The translations under genes were made by a program, and so were the position numbers. From Antitrichia curtipendula (Eukaryota; Streptophyta; Bryopsida; Hypnales; Leucodontaceae), in NCBI GenBank assembly GCA_951230915.1, contig OX579640.1, positions 19,116,981 through 19,180,980 of the forward strand: DNA of 64,000 nucleotides, in the 5' to 3' direction. This document shows positions 1-12,712 of the stretch, piece by piece (the stretch's first letter is position 1; the number at the start of each line of letters is the position of its first letter). Below the pieces are notes generated by a model. It saw only the letters and a program-made list of their open reading frames with translations. It was not told the DNA's origin and made no database searches.

Positions 1-733
1 TAATCTAATATTTTAGAAGCATCAAGAAAAAAATTATAAAAAAACAAATCCTCTAATTCCTATAGCATTTAGAAGGCTTATATGACTAATGAATAGATTA
101 AGGCATTGGGCACTCACATATTAGACTCATGGTTATTGCCTAGAAAAATCATTGTTTGAATTCATTTTGTAAATTTGTTGTTTGAATTAATTACCAATTA
201 CACTCACATAAAGTGTTTTGCACCTAAATAATAGGAACTACAATTGCCTTCAAAATAAAAATTATGCAAACTAGAATTAATGAAGTAGAGCATATAAATT
301 ATATTTATAATGTGTATGAATCTTCAATTGCAATGTTCATAATAAACTTGAAAACATCCTTTGCAAAGATACAAACTTATTGCCACACAAAGGACAATAC
401 GCCTAGGGCCTTACCATTGGATATGAGCAATCGTTGCAAACCACACAAGGTTTGTGCAACTTGGTGAAAATTGCAAAACAAAGATGTCTTGGGCGGATTG
501 CTTCAATGATCTTTTGACCCCACTTTCAATGACACTTTTCTATTAGTGCCTCACACAATTGAATTCAAAACTATAAATGTGTCATTGAAGGGTAAAAAAG
601 GTCATAGTCTTTGAATTTGTCTAAATTTATGACGTACATGTCAACTATGTTTCTGTAGATGAGAAAAAAAAAAAATACCACAATTTATGCTATTGGGTGT
701 GATGTGTAAGAGGCAAACAATTGGTTGACAATA
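1..733. other. AT-rich sequence without a recognisable gene
   Basis: Only short open frames occur. The 480-600 part may be the C-terminal end of the piggyBac relic, but similarity is too weak to claim. Nothing else is seen. Confidence 0.5.
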
Positions 734-1740
734 TCAACACTCTGCATATGTGATTTTTATTTGAGGTGCACCTAAGATATTTGAATGTTGTCCCAAATTG
801 ATCCATTGTGCATTGGGATATAAATACCATAAGAAATTGTCACAAAGATTGAATGGACATGTCATGTGTAAAATAATGAAGACCAATTCCTTATTTTTCA
901 AGAAAATTGAACCCTCTTGCCTAGATTCATACATGTGCCATTCAAAGGTTCCATGTGCATGTTGATCAAAAGCCTTTATAATTTTCAATGCTTCAAGAAA
1001 GTCTACTCAAATAGAACAAATAATGCCTATAGTTTAAGTCTTTCTCTCCAATAACTTCTTAAATAAAGCAATGGACAAAAAAAAATCATCCATAGCGATT
1101 ACATGACCCTCCCCCTTGTTTGAAGCCAATAAATACACAAGACAACATTCTATGTTGAGATTCTATGCTAATCTTGCCTCTCCCCTATCCCCTCTCACAT
1201 GGTGTCTGATTCTCTTCTTGTATGATAGGATTTTTACCACAATAGACCTCAATAATTTGATACAAATTTTAATGAAAAGTCTGAAAAACATCCAACCTTC
1301 AAACGCCATTTTTTGGGGAATTTGTGGCATGTATTGTTGCGTTCAAAAATATTTGTCTATGTAACCAATCATCATTTCATATATGGTAGCAAATTTTTTA
1401 ACATTCTAAATTTTTTTCAGTTATTTTTAATGGCTTTGATCAACCACCTAATTTGGCTCATTTTGTCATAAATCGACATTGCCTTTGTCCCTCTCATACT
1501 TACTTAGATTAGTAATATGCAAACACTTTGTCAACAAAACAAATCAAGACCAAGACTTAAACTCTAAGATAATTGAGCAATGGAATAAAGATCCTTTTCT
1601 GTGTCAATAAGTTTTTATGATGGGTTGACACTTCATGCTCTTGTATAAATAATAGCATTGAAGACCTTCAATTTTGTGACAAAAAATTCCTTCCAATTTG
1701 GACCACCACAAGTCCTACTGCCATAAGTACTTTTCACTTT
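734..1740 (-). mobile_element. Badly decayed piggyBac transposase relic
   Basis: Read on the minus strand, scattered segments match the better-preserved piggyBac transposase at 46342-48178 in the same order. A segment near 900-960 reads GTFEWHMYESR where the other copy reads GTLEWRMHESR. A segment near 1290-1400 reads as a degenerate MMIRYKGSYCPSRQYMPKKP-type block with a stop inside it. Weaker nucleotide similarity continues to about 1700 and matches the more N-terminal part. Stops and indels are everywhere, so this is an old dead copy. No TTAA-flanked ends were found around it. Confidence 0.6.
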
Positions 1741-2429
1741 CTTTGTTGAATTTGAGGTTGAATCAATTAACTATGGGAGTAGGCTTTGAAATCGTGTAGA
1801 CATAAAGAGTTGATCCTATGAAAGGTTTATAAACAATGTAGATGGTTGCTAGAATAGAACTCATGTTTTAAAGGAAGAAAATGTAATTTCAAGTACATGA
1901 TTTTTAGTATACTAAGTTGTGAATGAGGTCTACAATTATGTGTATTAATGATTGATTAAATTATTATTACAAAAATTCAAATGACAATAGAAATAAGAGC
2001 CAGATGTAAATGATAGTGAATGATAGGAAGATGTGATTTTAGAAGCACTGTAGCTCTAAAGTAGTGAGTTGTCAAGCTTTGCCATAGGGAGGATACATAT
2101 GTAATGCTCTATTTTTGACATTGTATTGATGCATTCATGGAACTTTCGTGAATATCTTAAGTACCTTATTTATCAATTTTGACCTGACTTGCTCTATTCA
2201 AAGGAAGATTTTAATCCATTATTGCTGCATTCTTTAAGCATCAATAGCAACCTATGCACCTTTTATTCTGAAAAATTGTATTTAACTTATTTTGAATCAG
2301 AAATTTTCAATTTCAATGGCCCTTTTCTTTTTTTTGAACAAATGGAAGAAACTATTGCATTAAAAACAAACCAAGATACAGAATGGCCAAGCCACTCAGG
2401 TTGGACAATTAAGAGATAAGAACAAAAAG
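1741..2429. other. AT-rich sequence without a recognisable gene
   Basis: This is non-coding-looking sequence with short open frames. The part near 2290-2429 has poly-T and AAC-rich stretches that may be the 3' edge of the LINE relic, but this cannot be settled by eye. Confidence 0.4.
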
Positions 2430-2591
2430 AAAAAGAAAACCAACTAAGAGAATAAATAAGGAGGGGGCCCCTTCTTGTTCCAAGTAATGCTAGTATCGTT
2501 CATATATACAAGAACTGGAGATTTAAAGCAAACATGGTCAAATTTAGCCCAAATGTTTGTAGCGTCTTGAGGATGTTGGCGAATGTTGGAT
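2430..2591 (-). mobile_element. LINE relic, left piece (target of the outer MULE element)
   Basis: On the minus strand this reads FDHVCFKSPVLVYMNDTSIT-like sequence, of the type found near the 3' end of plant non-LTR retrotransposon open frames. It continues, across the 10-bp duplication AATGTTGGAT, from the piece at 39557-40060. The two pieces therefore look like one LINE copy split by the insertion of the MULE element. Frames are broken by stops. Confidence 0.5.
2582..2591. repeat. Left target-site duplication of MULE element
   Basis: AATGTTGGAT directly precedes the left terminal inverted repeat and is repeated at 39557-39566 after the right one. The preceding G also matches, so 11 bp is possible. 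Confidence 0.8.
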
Positions 2592-2675
2592 CAGGGTTGC
2601 TATTTTGTGAGCCTGCGAGCACGAGCCTGTGAGCCTGCGAGCATGAACGTGTGAGCCTGTGAGCTTGTGAGCATA
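2592..2675 (+). repeat. Left terminal inverted repeat with GAGCCTGYGAGC repeats
   Basis: The first 37 bases match the right end in inverted orientation at 33 positions. Several short tandem copies of a GTGAGCCTGYGAGC motif follow, which may be transposase-binding sites. Confidence 0.75.
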
Positions 2676-3512
2676 TATATTTTTTATTCAGAAATTGACG
2701 AGGTACCTATAACCGTGTACTTCTGAATACTGACTTCACCTCTCTATGTAGGATAAGAAACTAAAAATTCATCATATAATTTTTTTGATTGAAAAGGTTA
2801 TTCAGTTCATCTCTAGTAAATTTTGTTGCAAATTTATCTTTTATGAATGAACCTTATTAAAAAGAAAAGAAAAACTTAATCCATAGATCACCTTTGTAGA
2901 GCCTTTAGACAACTTTGTCTTGTTGAAGGTAAACCAGCCCATTGTGGTCAGAATTTATAGTCTGCCCTCATGTCATTGCTGAAAATTATCAAATTTTTTC
3001 TCACTCAAAGATAAGTGTGAGAAATAGTGAGAGCAATTGAAATTTAATTTTTCAGATAAAGAGTTATGTATTCTTGAAGTGATCTTCCCAACATGGTCTA
3101 CAGGCTGTCCCATAACAAACAAAAAGGGTATCCAATATGCTAATCTTAATCTAGAGTGATAAATGGCAAGCCTTCTTAGAAATGGTGGTGTGTTGCTCCT
3201 AAGAATACAAAAAATGAATGTCATGAATATCATACATGCCTATCCGCAGTAACCATAAGAATAGAGGTTTTTGGTTTAGGGACATGTGATATAATTTTGA
3301 AGAAATACTACATGAACTTCACATTCCAGTTCTTCACTCATAATTATGAATAGTACATCATATATAACCCATTGACTTCTAAAAGAAGAAGCTCACAATG
3401 TCAAAAAGTGAAAAACAAAGAATACTAGTCATTGAAGTATAGGAAACAACGTATAATAAGCGATAAAATAAAATCCAACATGTGCGGATGTCCAATGTAT
3501 CAAAACAAAGAA

Positions 3513-6500
3513 TCAAATAGAAGATGTAGACATAGAATGAGAGTGACCACTACTATCAGTCAATGATGTCTCCGTGTCTGATTCTAAGGCTGTCACATCT
3601 ACAAACTGTAGAACTCGAGGATCTATAGAAGTAGACTTTTTCCGTGTAGGAAAAGTTTGTTGATCTGCCAATGTTGAAGTTAAAGCCTCTGCATATGACG
3701 GCAATATGTATGTCTTCTCCGGGCTTGGAAAAAACCCGGGTACAGTGAAAAAAGGCCGATAAGATGCCATGTTAGAGTTCAGGCTGCCAATACAGAAAAA
3801 ATAATTAGTAAAAATTTGAAGATTTCCAACAAGATGCAATAAATCACTCTAAAAATGTAAACGGAATATAAAAAATGGTTTAAGGTTATACATCTGAGCT
3901 TTAATAAATCAATGGAGTGATGGATAGACTTACTTACTGAATCGAGATTTCTTCACAATGTGGGGAATTTCAAGTTCCATAGCGTCCTCATCCTCAGAAT
4001 GTAAAAGGATTGCTGTATTTGAACTCGGGTCAGTTGGAGTTGCACGAATCATAGGGGCCAAAATAGCATTGAAGATGGCTTTGTCTTCCTCGAGTGCAAC
4101 AATGTGCCTGCTCAAAATCCTGCAGGCATGGATGGAGGCCCAAAAAAATAGAAATTGGAATGTTAGAAAAAATCGGTTCAAACGTAGGAAGACGATATGA
4201 GATAAAAGACACGGAAAAAAAAGCGCAAAGGCATCAAAGATTACTTGTTGCAGTAGTGCAGTCCAAAACAACATCGTTGGGAAGTGAGCATGATTCTATC
4301 AACATTTGATAGAATCGAGGATCCTTCTCACGCGCCCCTCTCCAAGGCTTGGAGTTGCTATCCATAGTCAAAGTCTCACGCTTGGTAAAATTCTGAAGGA
4401 TATCATCACGAGGGACATTCACCCCTAATTCTAGCAAGCTTGGGCTCGTCTGAAATTTGAACTTAGAAAGACCGATCCCGGGGAAGTTCCGCACGAACAA
4501 GGCAATTCCAAAAACCTGATTCTGGAATAATGAAGGCACATAAAAATGTTAAAATGATATAACATGCACAATGATAATCTACATGTATAACTAAAATCTG
4601 GAGGCACTTCCAAAAAGGTTCATCCATAGCGATAAAAGACAAATAATTTTAGACATAAAACAACATTATAGGGAAAACTGAAATTGTCAACAATGAAGGC
4701 ATCATGTAAGAAAAAACCAAGCTGAAAAGTAATAACATGCACTTCAATGAAAAAGGTAAAATGAATGTACCGTTCGTGAAGGTGACATTGGTGAGGCTAA
4801 ATGTAACCAGTTCATACCGCACCAATCCTTCATCTTTTCAAAGGAGTAGGTACTAGCAAATCTTAGAATAGTGGCCTTCGTAATCGCCTTCAGAGGATAA
4901 ATGACAATCAAGGCGCCGTTGTCATGTAGATGACCATCGGCAAATTCAAAAACTGCCTCTAGTAAAGCTAGGTTCTCCACATTCCAAATAGGAATGCTGT
5001 TAGCAGGCACAGATAATTTAGGAACAGGTAAATCCTCTGGCAGATCTGCTAAAATCAGATCAATGCGTGGTTTTTCACTCCGAATTCCCTTGAAGCAGCG
5101 TACCTTCTCTCCCTTATTCTGCAAAAGAAGTTGCTAAGATCAAAAAACAAACATAGGGAAAAAATGTCACAAACAAATCATGAAGAAATATGAGACTCTT
5201 CACCTTATCCATGAAATTGACAATGTCGTCGTACGCTTGGGGTAGAGGATCACCCATCACATCTGTAAGCAAAATATTCAGGATCAACTCAGAGATATCA
5301 ATCTCTAAGTCGTTTAGAATCTCCACGGTTGGAGGACCATGTACCATGCCACCATCGCTGAGTGACAAGTACTCCGCATCTCGCTTGGTACCTCGTGAAA
5401 AGGATCTTTGGTGTTCCGAGGCAGCGTCTTGAGTACCCGACGGCTGCACTTGATGCTTCATTTTCTTCCCCTTCCCTTTCTTAGTTGCTGATGCCTCCTC
5501 AGCCTCAAGCTGTTTCAAAGCCTTCTTCGTGAGTTTCTCTTTGGCCTTGTTCACCGCTTCTGAGTTCTTTAAGGCTATTTTTGCGTCAGCTTCTTCCCTC
5601 CTCTTCACAGCTTTAGCTCTCGCCTCCTCATCAAGGGCAGCAAACTCATCGTTGTACTTCTCCCTGCTATGCGAATTGAGTGAAAGCTTGAGCTCCTCCT
5701 CCAGCTCTGGCGTGAACTCCGGTGGACAGTCCAAATACCATGCACCGGACTTCAAGTGCAAACTCGTCCACCATTGCAATTGAGATGGCGAGAACATGCA
5801 ATGCTCAGAAGAAGCATCCAACCACGTAGATAAGAATAGGGATAAATCTCGCTTAGCAATGCCCCCTTTTGCAAGCAGCTCAAATTTGAAATACCTGGAG
5901 ATGCAGAACATATAAACCAATCTAAGTAATGCCCTACAGCCAAATATTACAGAATTCACCAAATCAAAAGAAATGACAAAAGAAAATCAATTCGTACCGA
6001 AAAATAACACGTTTGACCACCAAGTCTGTGCCTTTGCACTTTCTGAAGTCATCTGACTTTTTATAGCCCTCTTGCCCTCTGAAATGACTTAGGAATGCTT
6101 TGTCCCAAACACGGATCCTCCATCCTTCAAGATAATCTGGAAAGGTCTCCGGCTCTTGAGGAGAATCCATAGCCAACACCAATTGGTCCTTCTTGATAAT
6201 GTCATCAAACATTTCAGACCCAAGCTCTTCAATCTGTTCAATGAAGGAAATTAGTTATGGTATTGACAGAAGTCGCTCAAGTCAAAATATACCTAATACA
6301 CATGTAAAGAAGACAATTCATTTTCAAAATCAAATACATTCATGATAGAAACTTACCGATGCATACCAACAAGCCTTTGCCAAGAAGGATTTTAATTCGT
6401 TTTCACCAATTGGTTTCACTGGAAACCTTCTGGCCTTTCATGTTTCATTTGAACAATTCCACCATTGCAACCACTTGACTTTGTGCTCACTACTGACATT

Positions 6501-9280
6501 TGCGGTGGCAATCATTTGTAACTTGTCTAGGGTCATTTCTAGAGAGATATTCTGCGTCCAGTGCCTCTCAATCTGTAACAAGGAGAATTAGGAATTAGAA
6601 CTATTCCATAATGAAACGAGCAGTCAATGACATGAGATAGTCATGGAGATTATACCTCTTTGAGGAAATCGCCACCAAGTTGGGGGTTAGCAACTGCTGT
6701 CAACTTGCCCAACTTTTGAGTTAATCTGGATGTTGTATCCTTTGTAGCCATTCTCATGGTCGTCAAAATTCCTTCTGGTGATTGATCCTCCTCCGCCGTA
6801 TCTTCTTTGTATTTTCGAACTGCCAAATCAGCTACTGCCGCTATCTCATATTGGTCCAAAACAGCGAAGTGAGAAACCTCAAACGTATCAACAACTATGA
6901 ACAAAGCATTGATGCCAACGAATCATAAGATGTAAAGTAAAGACACGGTATAGCTTGAAAAGAAATATTACCCGAAAAATAAAAGATGTGAAGACATCAA
7001 CGGACATTGTGTACCAACTCTTCCGAGTGCTTGAGGTGCACTGAGACATCTCTGATGTACTTAAATGGTCCGCAAATTTGTCCAGTGGAAGAGTTCCATA
7101 TTTCTGGACACGGTATAACATGTGTACCAAATTCATTTTTATAAACGAATTCTCAGTATGTCTACAAAAAAGAAGAAAGGTGATCACTTAATTGCTGATG
7201 AACATCAATACAAACACAATGAAATCAAACATACGGAAAGATGCACTTACTGGTTAATATCATGCATGGCATGCATAACTTCACCGATTTTCCCCTTTGT
7301 CTCCAAAATTATTGAATCCACCGAGATGTGCCAATCCTGGTCGTTAGCATGGTGCTGGGAAATATAGGAAGACCACGCCAACAACCTGTGGTTACCATCA
7401 CAAACAAAGAATTTTGATGATTGATAATCTTCCAATCCTGCTGTTGCTTGTAGTGCAGTATTGAACTTGTCGTTCTTGACATTCCACAGTGGCCCCCATG
7501 CGTCCTTGTCAACCTGAGTTACCTAGTCAACCTCACCTTGTTCGTTTGTGATTGATACATAAAACACACTAGATCCATCTCGATACCCGTGAACAAACTC
7601 CTGCTCAAGCCTCGTGAGATCACATTGAAGAGCTGGGCAAATCATAGGCATCACTGCAAGACGACATAATGGAATTCTCAAACGAGATATGGAAGTCGGT
7701 TTTAATCGCAAGGCCGAAATAGAAGCCACAGAATTCACTTTCTGTGCCTTTTGAAAGGCGTCCTCCGTGGCGAACTCCATTTCGTGGTTCTCCCCTTCTT
7801 GCACTGTCGTTGTCTTCTCTGGTTCAATAACCCCAACAATGTGAACTTCCTCGACAGCTGCGGAGAGTGAGTCAGATGATTTGTCTGCCATTTCCTACAG
7901 CGGAACAAAAACAAATTTAGAAATCTGCCAAAAAAAGAATTGTAGAATTAATCATGAAGTCGGAGACATACAAGCCTTAACACCAAAATCATCAGTATAT
8001 GGGTCCTCGAGGTCCCCCACGACGTGGTGAACAATCAAATCTTGGGATATGAATTGGCCAATGAGGTTCAGTGAACCAGAAGCGGAGAAGACAATGACGA
8101 TCAGAAAATACAAAGCATCTCGCCTCGGCGCCGAGACTCCCCACCTTCTGAATTCATAATGACAATGAACCGATGTACATTGCAAAGCTGCCGGTACCCC
8201 ACTAGCGGTTTTACTCAGAAATGAAAAAAAAAATGTCAACTAAACAATTCACCTCGGCGCCGAGGCAGGCGGTGCACGTTGTGAGTTCGTAACTCACCCA
8301 AGCCAATTCAGAAAATAAGATCGCGAGTAGGGCTCGGAGGTCACCTCGGCGCCGAGGCTCGCGGGCCAAGGACATACACGGAAGCCGGTGCAGGCGAACT
8401 GGTCGACACACCCCGACCTCATTTCCCCCAAAACAATAGCGAGCAGGGGTCGAGGCTTACCTCGGCGCCGAGGCACTCCCACCAAGGCGACAGTCGGCAC
8501 CACGAGAACAAAATCACGTCGACACAACCCGACCTCATTTCCCCCAAAACAATAGCGAGCAGGGGTCAAGGCTTACCTCGGCGCCGAGACGCTCCCACCA
8601 AGGCGACAGTCGGCACAACCAGAACAAAATCACGTCGACACAACCCCGACCTCATTTCCCCCAAAACAATAGCGAGCAGGGGTCGAGGCTTACCTCGGCG
8701 CCGAGACGCTCCCACCAAGGCGACAGTCGGCACCACAAGAACAAAATCACGTCGACACAACCCGACCGCATTTCCCCCGAAAAAACCCGCGAGCAGGGGT
8801 CGAGGCTTACCTCGGCGCCGAGGCACTCCCACCAAGGCGACAGTCGGCACCACGAGAACAAAATCACGTCGACACAACCCGACCTCATTTCCCCCAAAAC
8901 AATAGCGAGCAGGGGTCGAGGCTTACCTCGGCGCCGAGACGCTCCCACCAAGGCGACAGTCGGCACAACCAAAACAAAATCACGTCGACACAACCCCGAC
9001 CTCATTTCCCCCAAAACAATAGCGAGCAGGGGTTGAGGCTTACCTCGGCGCCGAGACGCTCCCACGAATAGGAAATAATGAGCATATTGAATGAGCAGAA
9101 TAGGTTTTCGCACAACAATTGTTCGAAACCAAGAGTAATACGAAATCCTTTTACCTGCGCTAGTTCTTCATCTTCATCCGGCGGGCGAGAAATTCCGCTT
9201 GTATCTTCACCTCCTCGAGACGCTGCATCGCTTCTCTTCCCCGTGAGTGCCGCACGACGTGTAGAAGGCCTCCTCGTCAT
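3513..9280 (-). pseudogene. Decayed 11-exon gene: ParB-like domain plus beta-class DNA methyltransferase
   Basis: GT-AG exons join in phase as 9280-9155, 7894-7251, 7161-6972, 6877-6656, 6572-6357, 6233-5998, 5894-5204, 5118-4771, 4521-4245, 4119-3934 and 3783-3513. Exon 2 carries CDGNHRLLAW, the box of ParB-like nuclease domains. Exons 8-10 have the order of beta-class N6/N4 DNA methyltransferases: a DLILADLPE segment at the DPPY position (motif IV), then KPWRGAREKDP, VVLDCTTAT (motif I) and SRHIVALEED. Exon 7 holds a long Lys/Glu/Ala-rich helical linker. Motif IV lacks the DPPY aromatic residue, so catalysis is doubtful. Decay is clear: an in-frame TAG at 7525-7523, an in-frame TGA at 6440-6438, and a one-base phase mismatch at the exon 9/10 junction for every nearby AG. 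The gene is divergent from the MULE transposase and lies in the same element. The family call is moderate because it rests on motifs only. Confidence 0.6.
8109..9062 (-). repeat. 117-bp tandem repeat with CCTCGGCGCCGAGG palindrome, in intron 1
   Basis: The perfect palindrome CTCGGCGCCGAG begins at 8124, 8253, 8345, 8461, 8577, 8694, 8811, 8927 and 9044. From 8345 on the spacing is a steady 116-117 bp and the units are nearly identical; the first two are diverged. On the minus strand, the strand of the host gene, each later unit reads CCGAGGTAAGC, a near-ideal 5' splice site. The array lies wholly between exon 1 and exon 2 of the methyltransferase-like pseudogene. Open frames running through it reflect the near-multiple-of-three period, not a protein. 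Confidence 0.85.
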
Positions 9281-11160
9281 ATCGTTCAACCCCTGAAGAG
9301 CACACAAAACCCTAGGCTAATCACTAAAAATTATAACATCAAATGCATGTAGCGCCATCATTCAGTCGGACTGATCAAGTCACCGAGAATGAAGGTGGTG
9401 TTTCGCCCAACACGATATCTTGATTTGTGCGAACAGTGAATGGGACTCACCGATTTTTCTTGCAGAGGCAGACATTGTCCTCGGTGCCTGGTTTGCGTGG
9501 TCTCGCTTCCTGACTTCGATGCGGCACTTGGTTGCTCGACTTGGTGGCGAGCAAGTGTACAGCAGGGGTATTCATCGAATACGCTCTGTTGACATTTGCA
9601 TGAAATTATCCCAAAAACACACGATAATTAAGCACTTCACTTTACTCAATAAAGCATACCAATGACATGCTTTCATTCTGAAGAAGATTTTAGTCTTGAT
9701 TTTTTAGTATATACAGGAAACTTATTACTTTACCCATTATACTTGACTCTCCTAATCATGATTTTATGAACTGGGAATAAAAATCATTGTGGTTTGTATG
9801 ATATTTGTTGGTACTCTCTATCCTGTAAACTTACCCTACTAAGTAATAATATTAATAAATTCAATATGATAATTCCGTATAACTTAACAATTCACCTACA
9901 TACAAGAATGACGTAGTTCCTACAATGCAATGCTTCATAGATTTCACCTTCGTATTTCATACCTTTGGTATGCCTCCATCATTCTTGGTGAGAACTACTT
10001 CATCTTGATTGATATAAAAGCTGGTACCTGCCATTACAAATGTCTTCTCATCCTGTCCAGTAATCCTACCTCGAGCGACTTGGGCCCGATGCAATGCTTT
10101 CCTAGAAGAGAACAATAGTCTTCATCTCTTCCTGCGCTTCCTAATTGTATGTTGAAGACCACTCTCGGTTTGATCTTCGGTAGCATGCATTCGACTAACG
10201 AATCATATTGCAACTTGACTATATTTAATGTGTATCTAAATTGAAGGAATGGATAGAGCACATACTCTAATATGCACTTGATACTATTATGAAGGCATGA
10301 CCTAAACCTCTAAAACTGAGTCCTATAAAAACAAGTCCTACTGAGTTCACTAGAATTGTTGGATACGAGTTTACGTCCTTGTTTTATAGGTTGTCGTAGT
10401 GTCTGTTATAACGACATTTAAATTATTAATTCAATGTAACCATCTTTGGAAATATAGGTATTCATCCTCTTCAGTTTCTTCATTAATGAATTTCATTATG
10501 TAACCCTAATGTTTATCTACCAATAGTACTAACAGTCATGGGCATCTCCCAATTTTGAATTATGGTATACGGTATATATTCATTATGATTATCCATATAT
10601 GAGGCTCCTAGAGCACTAACAACATCATGTCAGTGATGAGAAATAAAATCTACCTAAATTTACTTTAGAATATTTATTGTTAACCATCTAGATGAATTAC
10701 AGTCTCTAAAGAATGACCCTTTAATGTATGGATCTATAAGGTTTAATGAAACTGGTGGGTACAATTATTCGTACTTAAACAAGAATTGTTGTTTCCACCT
10801 TCTGCATGCAAGTTATTTAAGCACAATTTACATGGATCCTAGATCTACTGTGAAGATGACTGATTTTTGAATTCTAGTGTACATCTATTTATGAGTTAGG
10901 TAAGACAAACGGCTCTCTCTTAGAGAATTTCATATAATTGAGCATTTAAATAAAGAATCTTTATATGTAGAACTGGAATCTACATTAAATGTTGTTTTAC
11001 CATTAATAATATATATCATATTCCGGCTTCATTATATCCAAGCATAGGTTCATCTTGTTTTTTATTTTGTGTATAAGTTCTATCATTTATTTAATCTCAA
11101 ACCCTAAACCAAGGGCTTTTCATAAGTGATTTACCATTTCCGGTCTTACTTCTTCTCGCA
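9281..11160. promoter_or_regulatory. Divergent intergenic region of the MULE element
   Basis: This 1.9-kb gap separates the two divergent genes of the MULE element and should contain both promoters. It is AT-rich, and no clear TATA box or repeat array could be assigned. The minus-strand gene may have a non-coding leader intron ending at the CTTCAG before position 9291. No other gene is seen. Confidence 0.45.
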
Positions 11161-12515
11161 ATGGCATCCATTCGAGCGGATGGCCATGAGATTCCGCTTG
11201 TTCTCCCTCTTGGACCAGAAGGGTATGCTGTAGTTTCGTTGCACCTTCTTCATGTGCGATTTGGTTTTGTCCAGTCTAGTGTCTATGTTGAAGAAGAGGT
11301 CATGTCCGATTCTAGCCACCTGAAAGAGTACGTCCATATGGCTAAGTTAGAACTCCATGACGGTGATGTCTGGCACCTTCGGCAAGGTCGCTTTAGAGCT
11401 TATGGGTTGTTGTCACTCATGATGAATGCTTCAACTGAGATTTTACCTCGCCACTCAGACCATTCTACCGTGAATATGCCTCCTACTCGTCATAGTACTA
11501 GGAATTCTATAGATCCCGACAACGTTGCCGTTGCAAGTACTCCAATTCCACTTCTACGTGTGAAGCAAGAAGTCTTGGGCCCTGTCATAGATCTCTCTAG
11601 TGAGTCAGAGGGAGAGTCTCCTAGCCAACCAAATCTTCTAGCACCGCTGCCTAATAGAGTTCCAAACGTTGTTTTAAGAACAACTTCCGGTTCATATCAG
11701 TCACCAACGAAAAGTCCGGCATTGTCGACCCATTCTCGCCCACCAACATATCCTCATAGTATAGGAACGGTTAGTATTGTTGGGTGCTTACGGAAGCTTG
11801 CATCAATTCGTAAATCCAGGAACGAAATTGCAGCATTAGACTACAATGCACTGATCCATCACAAAGTACAATATCTTTCCGCCGATTTTGATGGGGATGT
11901 AGTATTTGAATTGCCTTCACTTCGTGTTTCATCTTCATCATCATCTGGAGGAAATCTACAGGGAATGGATAAAAAGTATGATGGTCATGCTTGGTGTAGG
12001 ACCATGACAACCAACATCCACAACCAAGATGGCTTGAAGTTCAGAAAATCCTCTTGTGCAAGCCATCTGGTGTGTTGCAATTCGGACTGTGCCTACTTGA
12101 AGCGGTTCTCTAAACGCAACGAGACAGAGTGGTGTGGGTATACTCTAGTTCCATTCTATATTGGCGCTAACCCTCCAAAAGATTCATGTCTTCTGTGCAA
12201 GATATGCAAATGTCCACCGCAGTGTCTTAGCATTTGTGATGCTAGAATATATTACATCCATAGCGATACTGCTCTAATGACCCGAGCATGCATTCACTTA
12301 GGTAATCACATGCATCCCGTAGCTACCGGAACATGTAGAGAGTCTATAGACACTATTTCCAGTCTTATCGCATGCGAAGTTGCTAAGACCCCGACTGCCA
12401 CTAACTCAACGATCGCCCTTGCTGCTAGTAAGCAATTTCTGGACAACCACCTGATATACAATGGAGAGGGCCCTAGAGAGTTGTTGCACGGAAAGTTGTT
12501 AGAGGATGTCATGGA
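11161..12515 (+). pseudogene. MULE transposase, N-terminal part, interrupted by the hAT insertion
   Basis: An open frame starts at ATG 11161, ahead of which lies a pyrimidine-rich leader. The first 230 residues are poorly conserved and contain a Ser/Pro-rich stretch. Residues from about 280 to 430 form a Cys/His-rich module (FRKSSCASHLVC, CLLCKICKCPPQC, ACIHLGNHMHPV) of the kind that precedes MULE transposase domains (FLYWCH/WRKY-GCM-like). The coding match ends at GTCATGGA (12508-12515), where the hAT element begins. The frame then runs on into hAT sequence to 12840 without homology. The continuation is at 36557, in the same frame. The interruption makes it non-functional at present unless the hAT excises. 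Confidence 0.8.
12508..12515. repeat. Left hAT target-site duplication
   Basis: GTCATGGA, repeated exactly at 36557-36564. It also encodes part of the split MULE transposase frame. Confidence 0.9.
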
Positions 12516-12712
12516 CAGGGTTGTTCTGCGCGATCTGGCGACATCGCGACAGACAGACGTCACGCGACATCGAGGAGACCCTCCGCGACGTCACATAAAG
12601 TCAAATTTACCTTTGACTTTTCAAAAAATTACCCCCTTTTTACCTAAGCTACGTGGATGCCATGTGGCGTCCGCGTGGCACATTTTAGGGGCGCATGCGG
12701 GTGTGACGTGGA

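Noticed and set aside
7500..7525. A short intron removing the TAG at 7525
   Set aside because: The only GT...AG pair would leave an intron of about 22 bases, too short to splice. An in-frame stop is the simpler reading.
8109..9062. CRISPR-like look: repeated palindromes with regular spacing
   Set aside because: The whole 117-bp unit is repeated, with no unique spacers, and it lies in an intron of a eukaryotic gene. It is a tandem repeat.
8294..9113. Open frames with repeated RRRGKPRPLLAIV peptides
   Set aside because: They follow from the near-multiple-of-three period of the repeat. All lie inside the intron and have no independent coding support.
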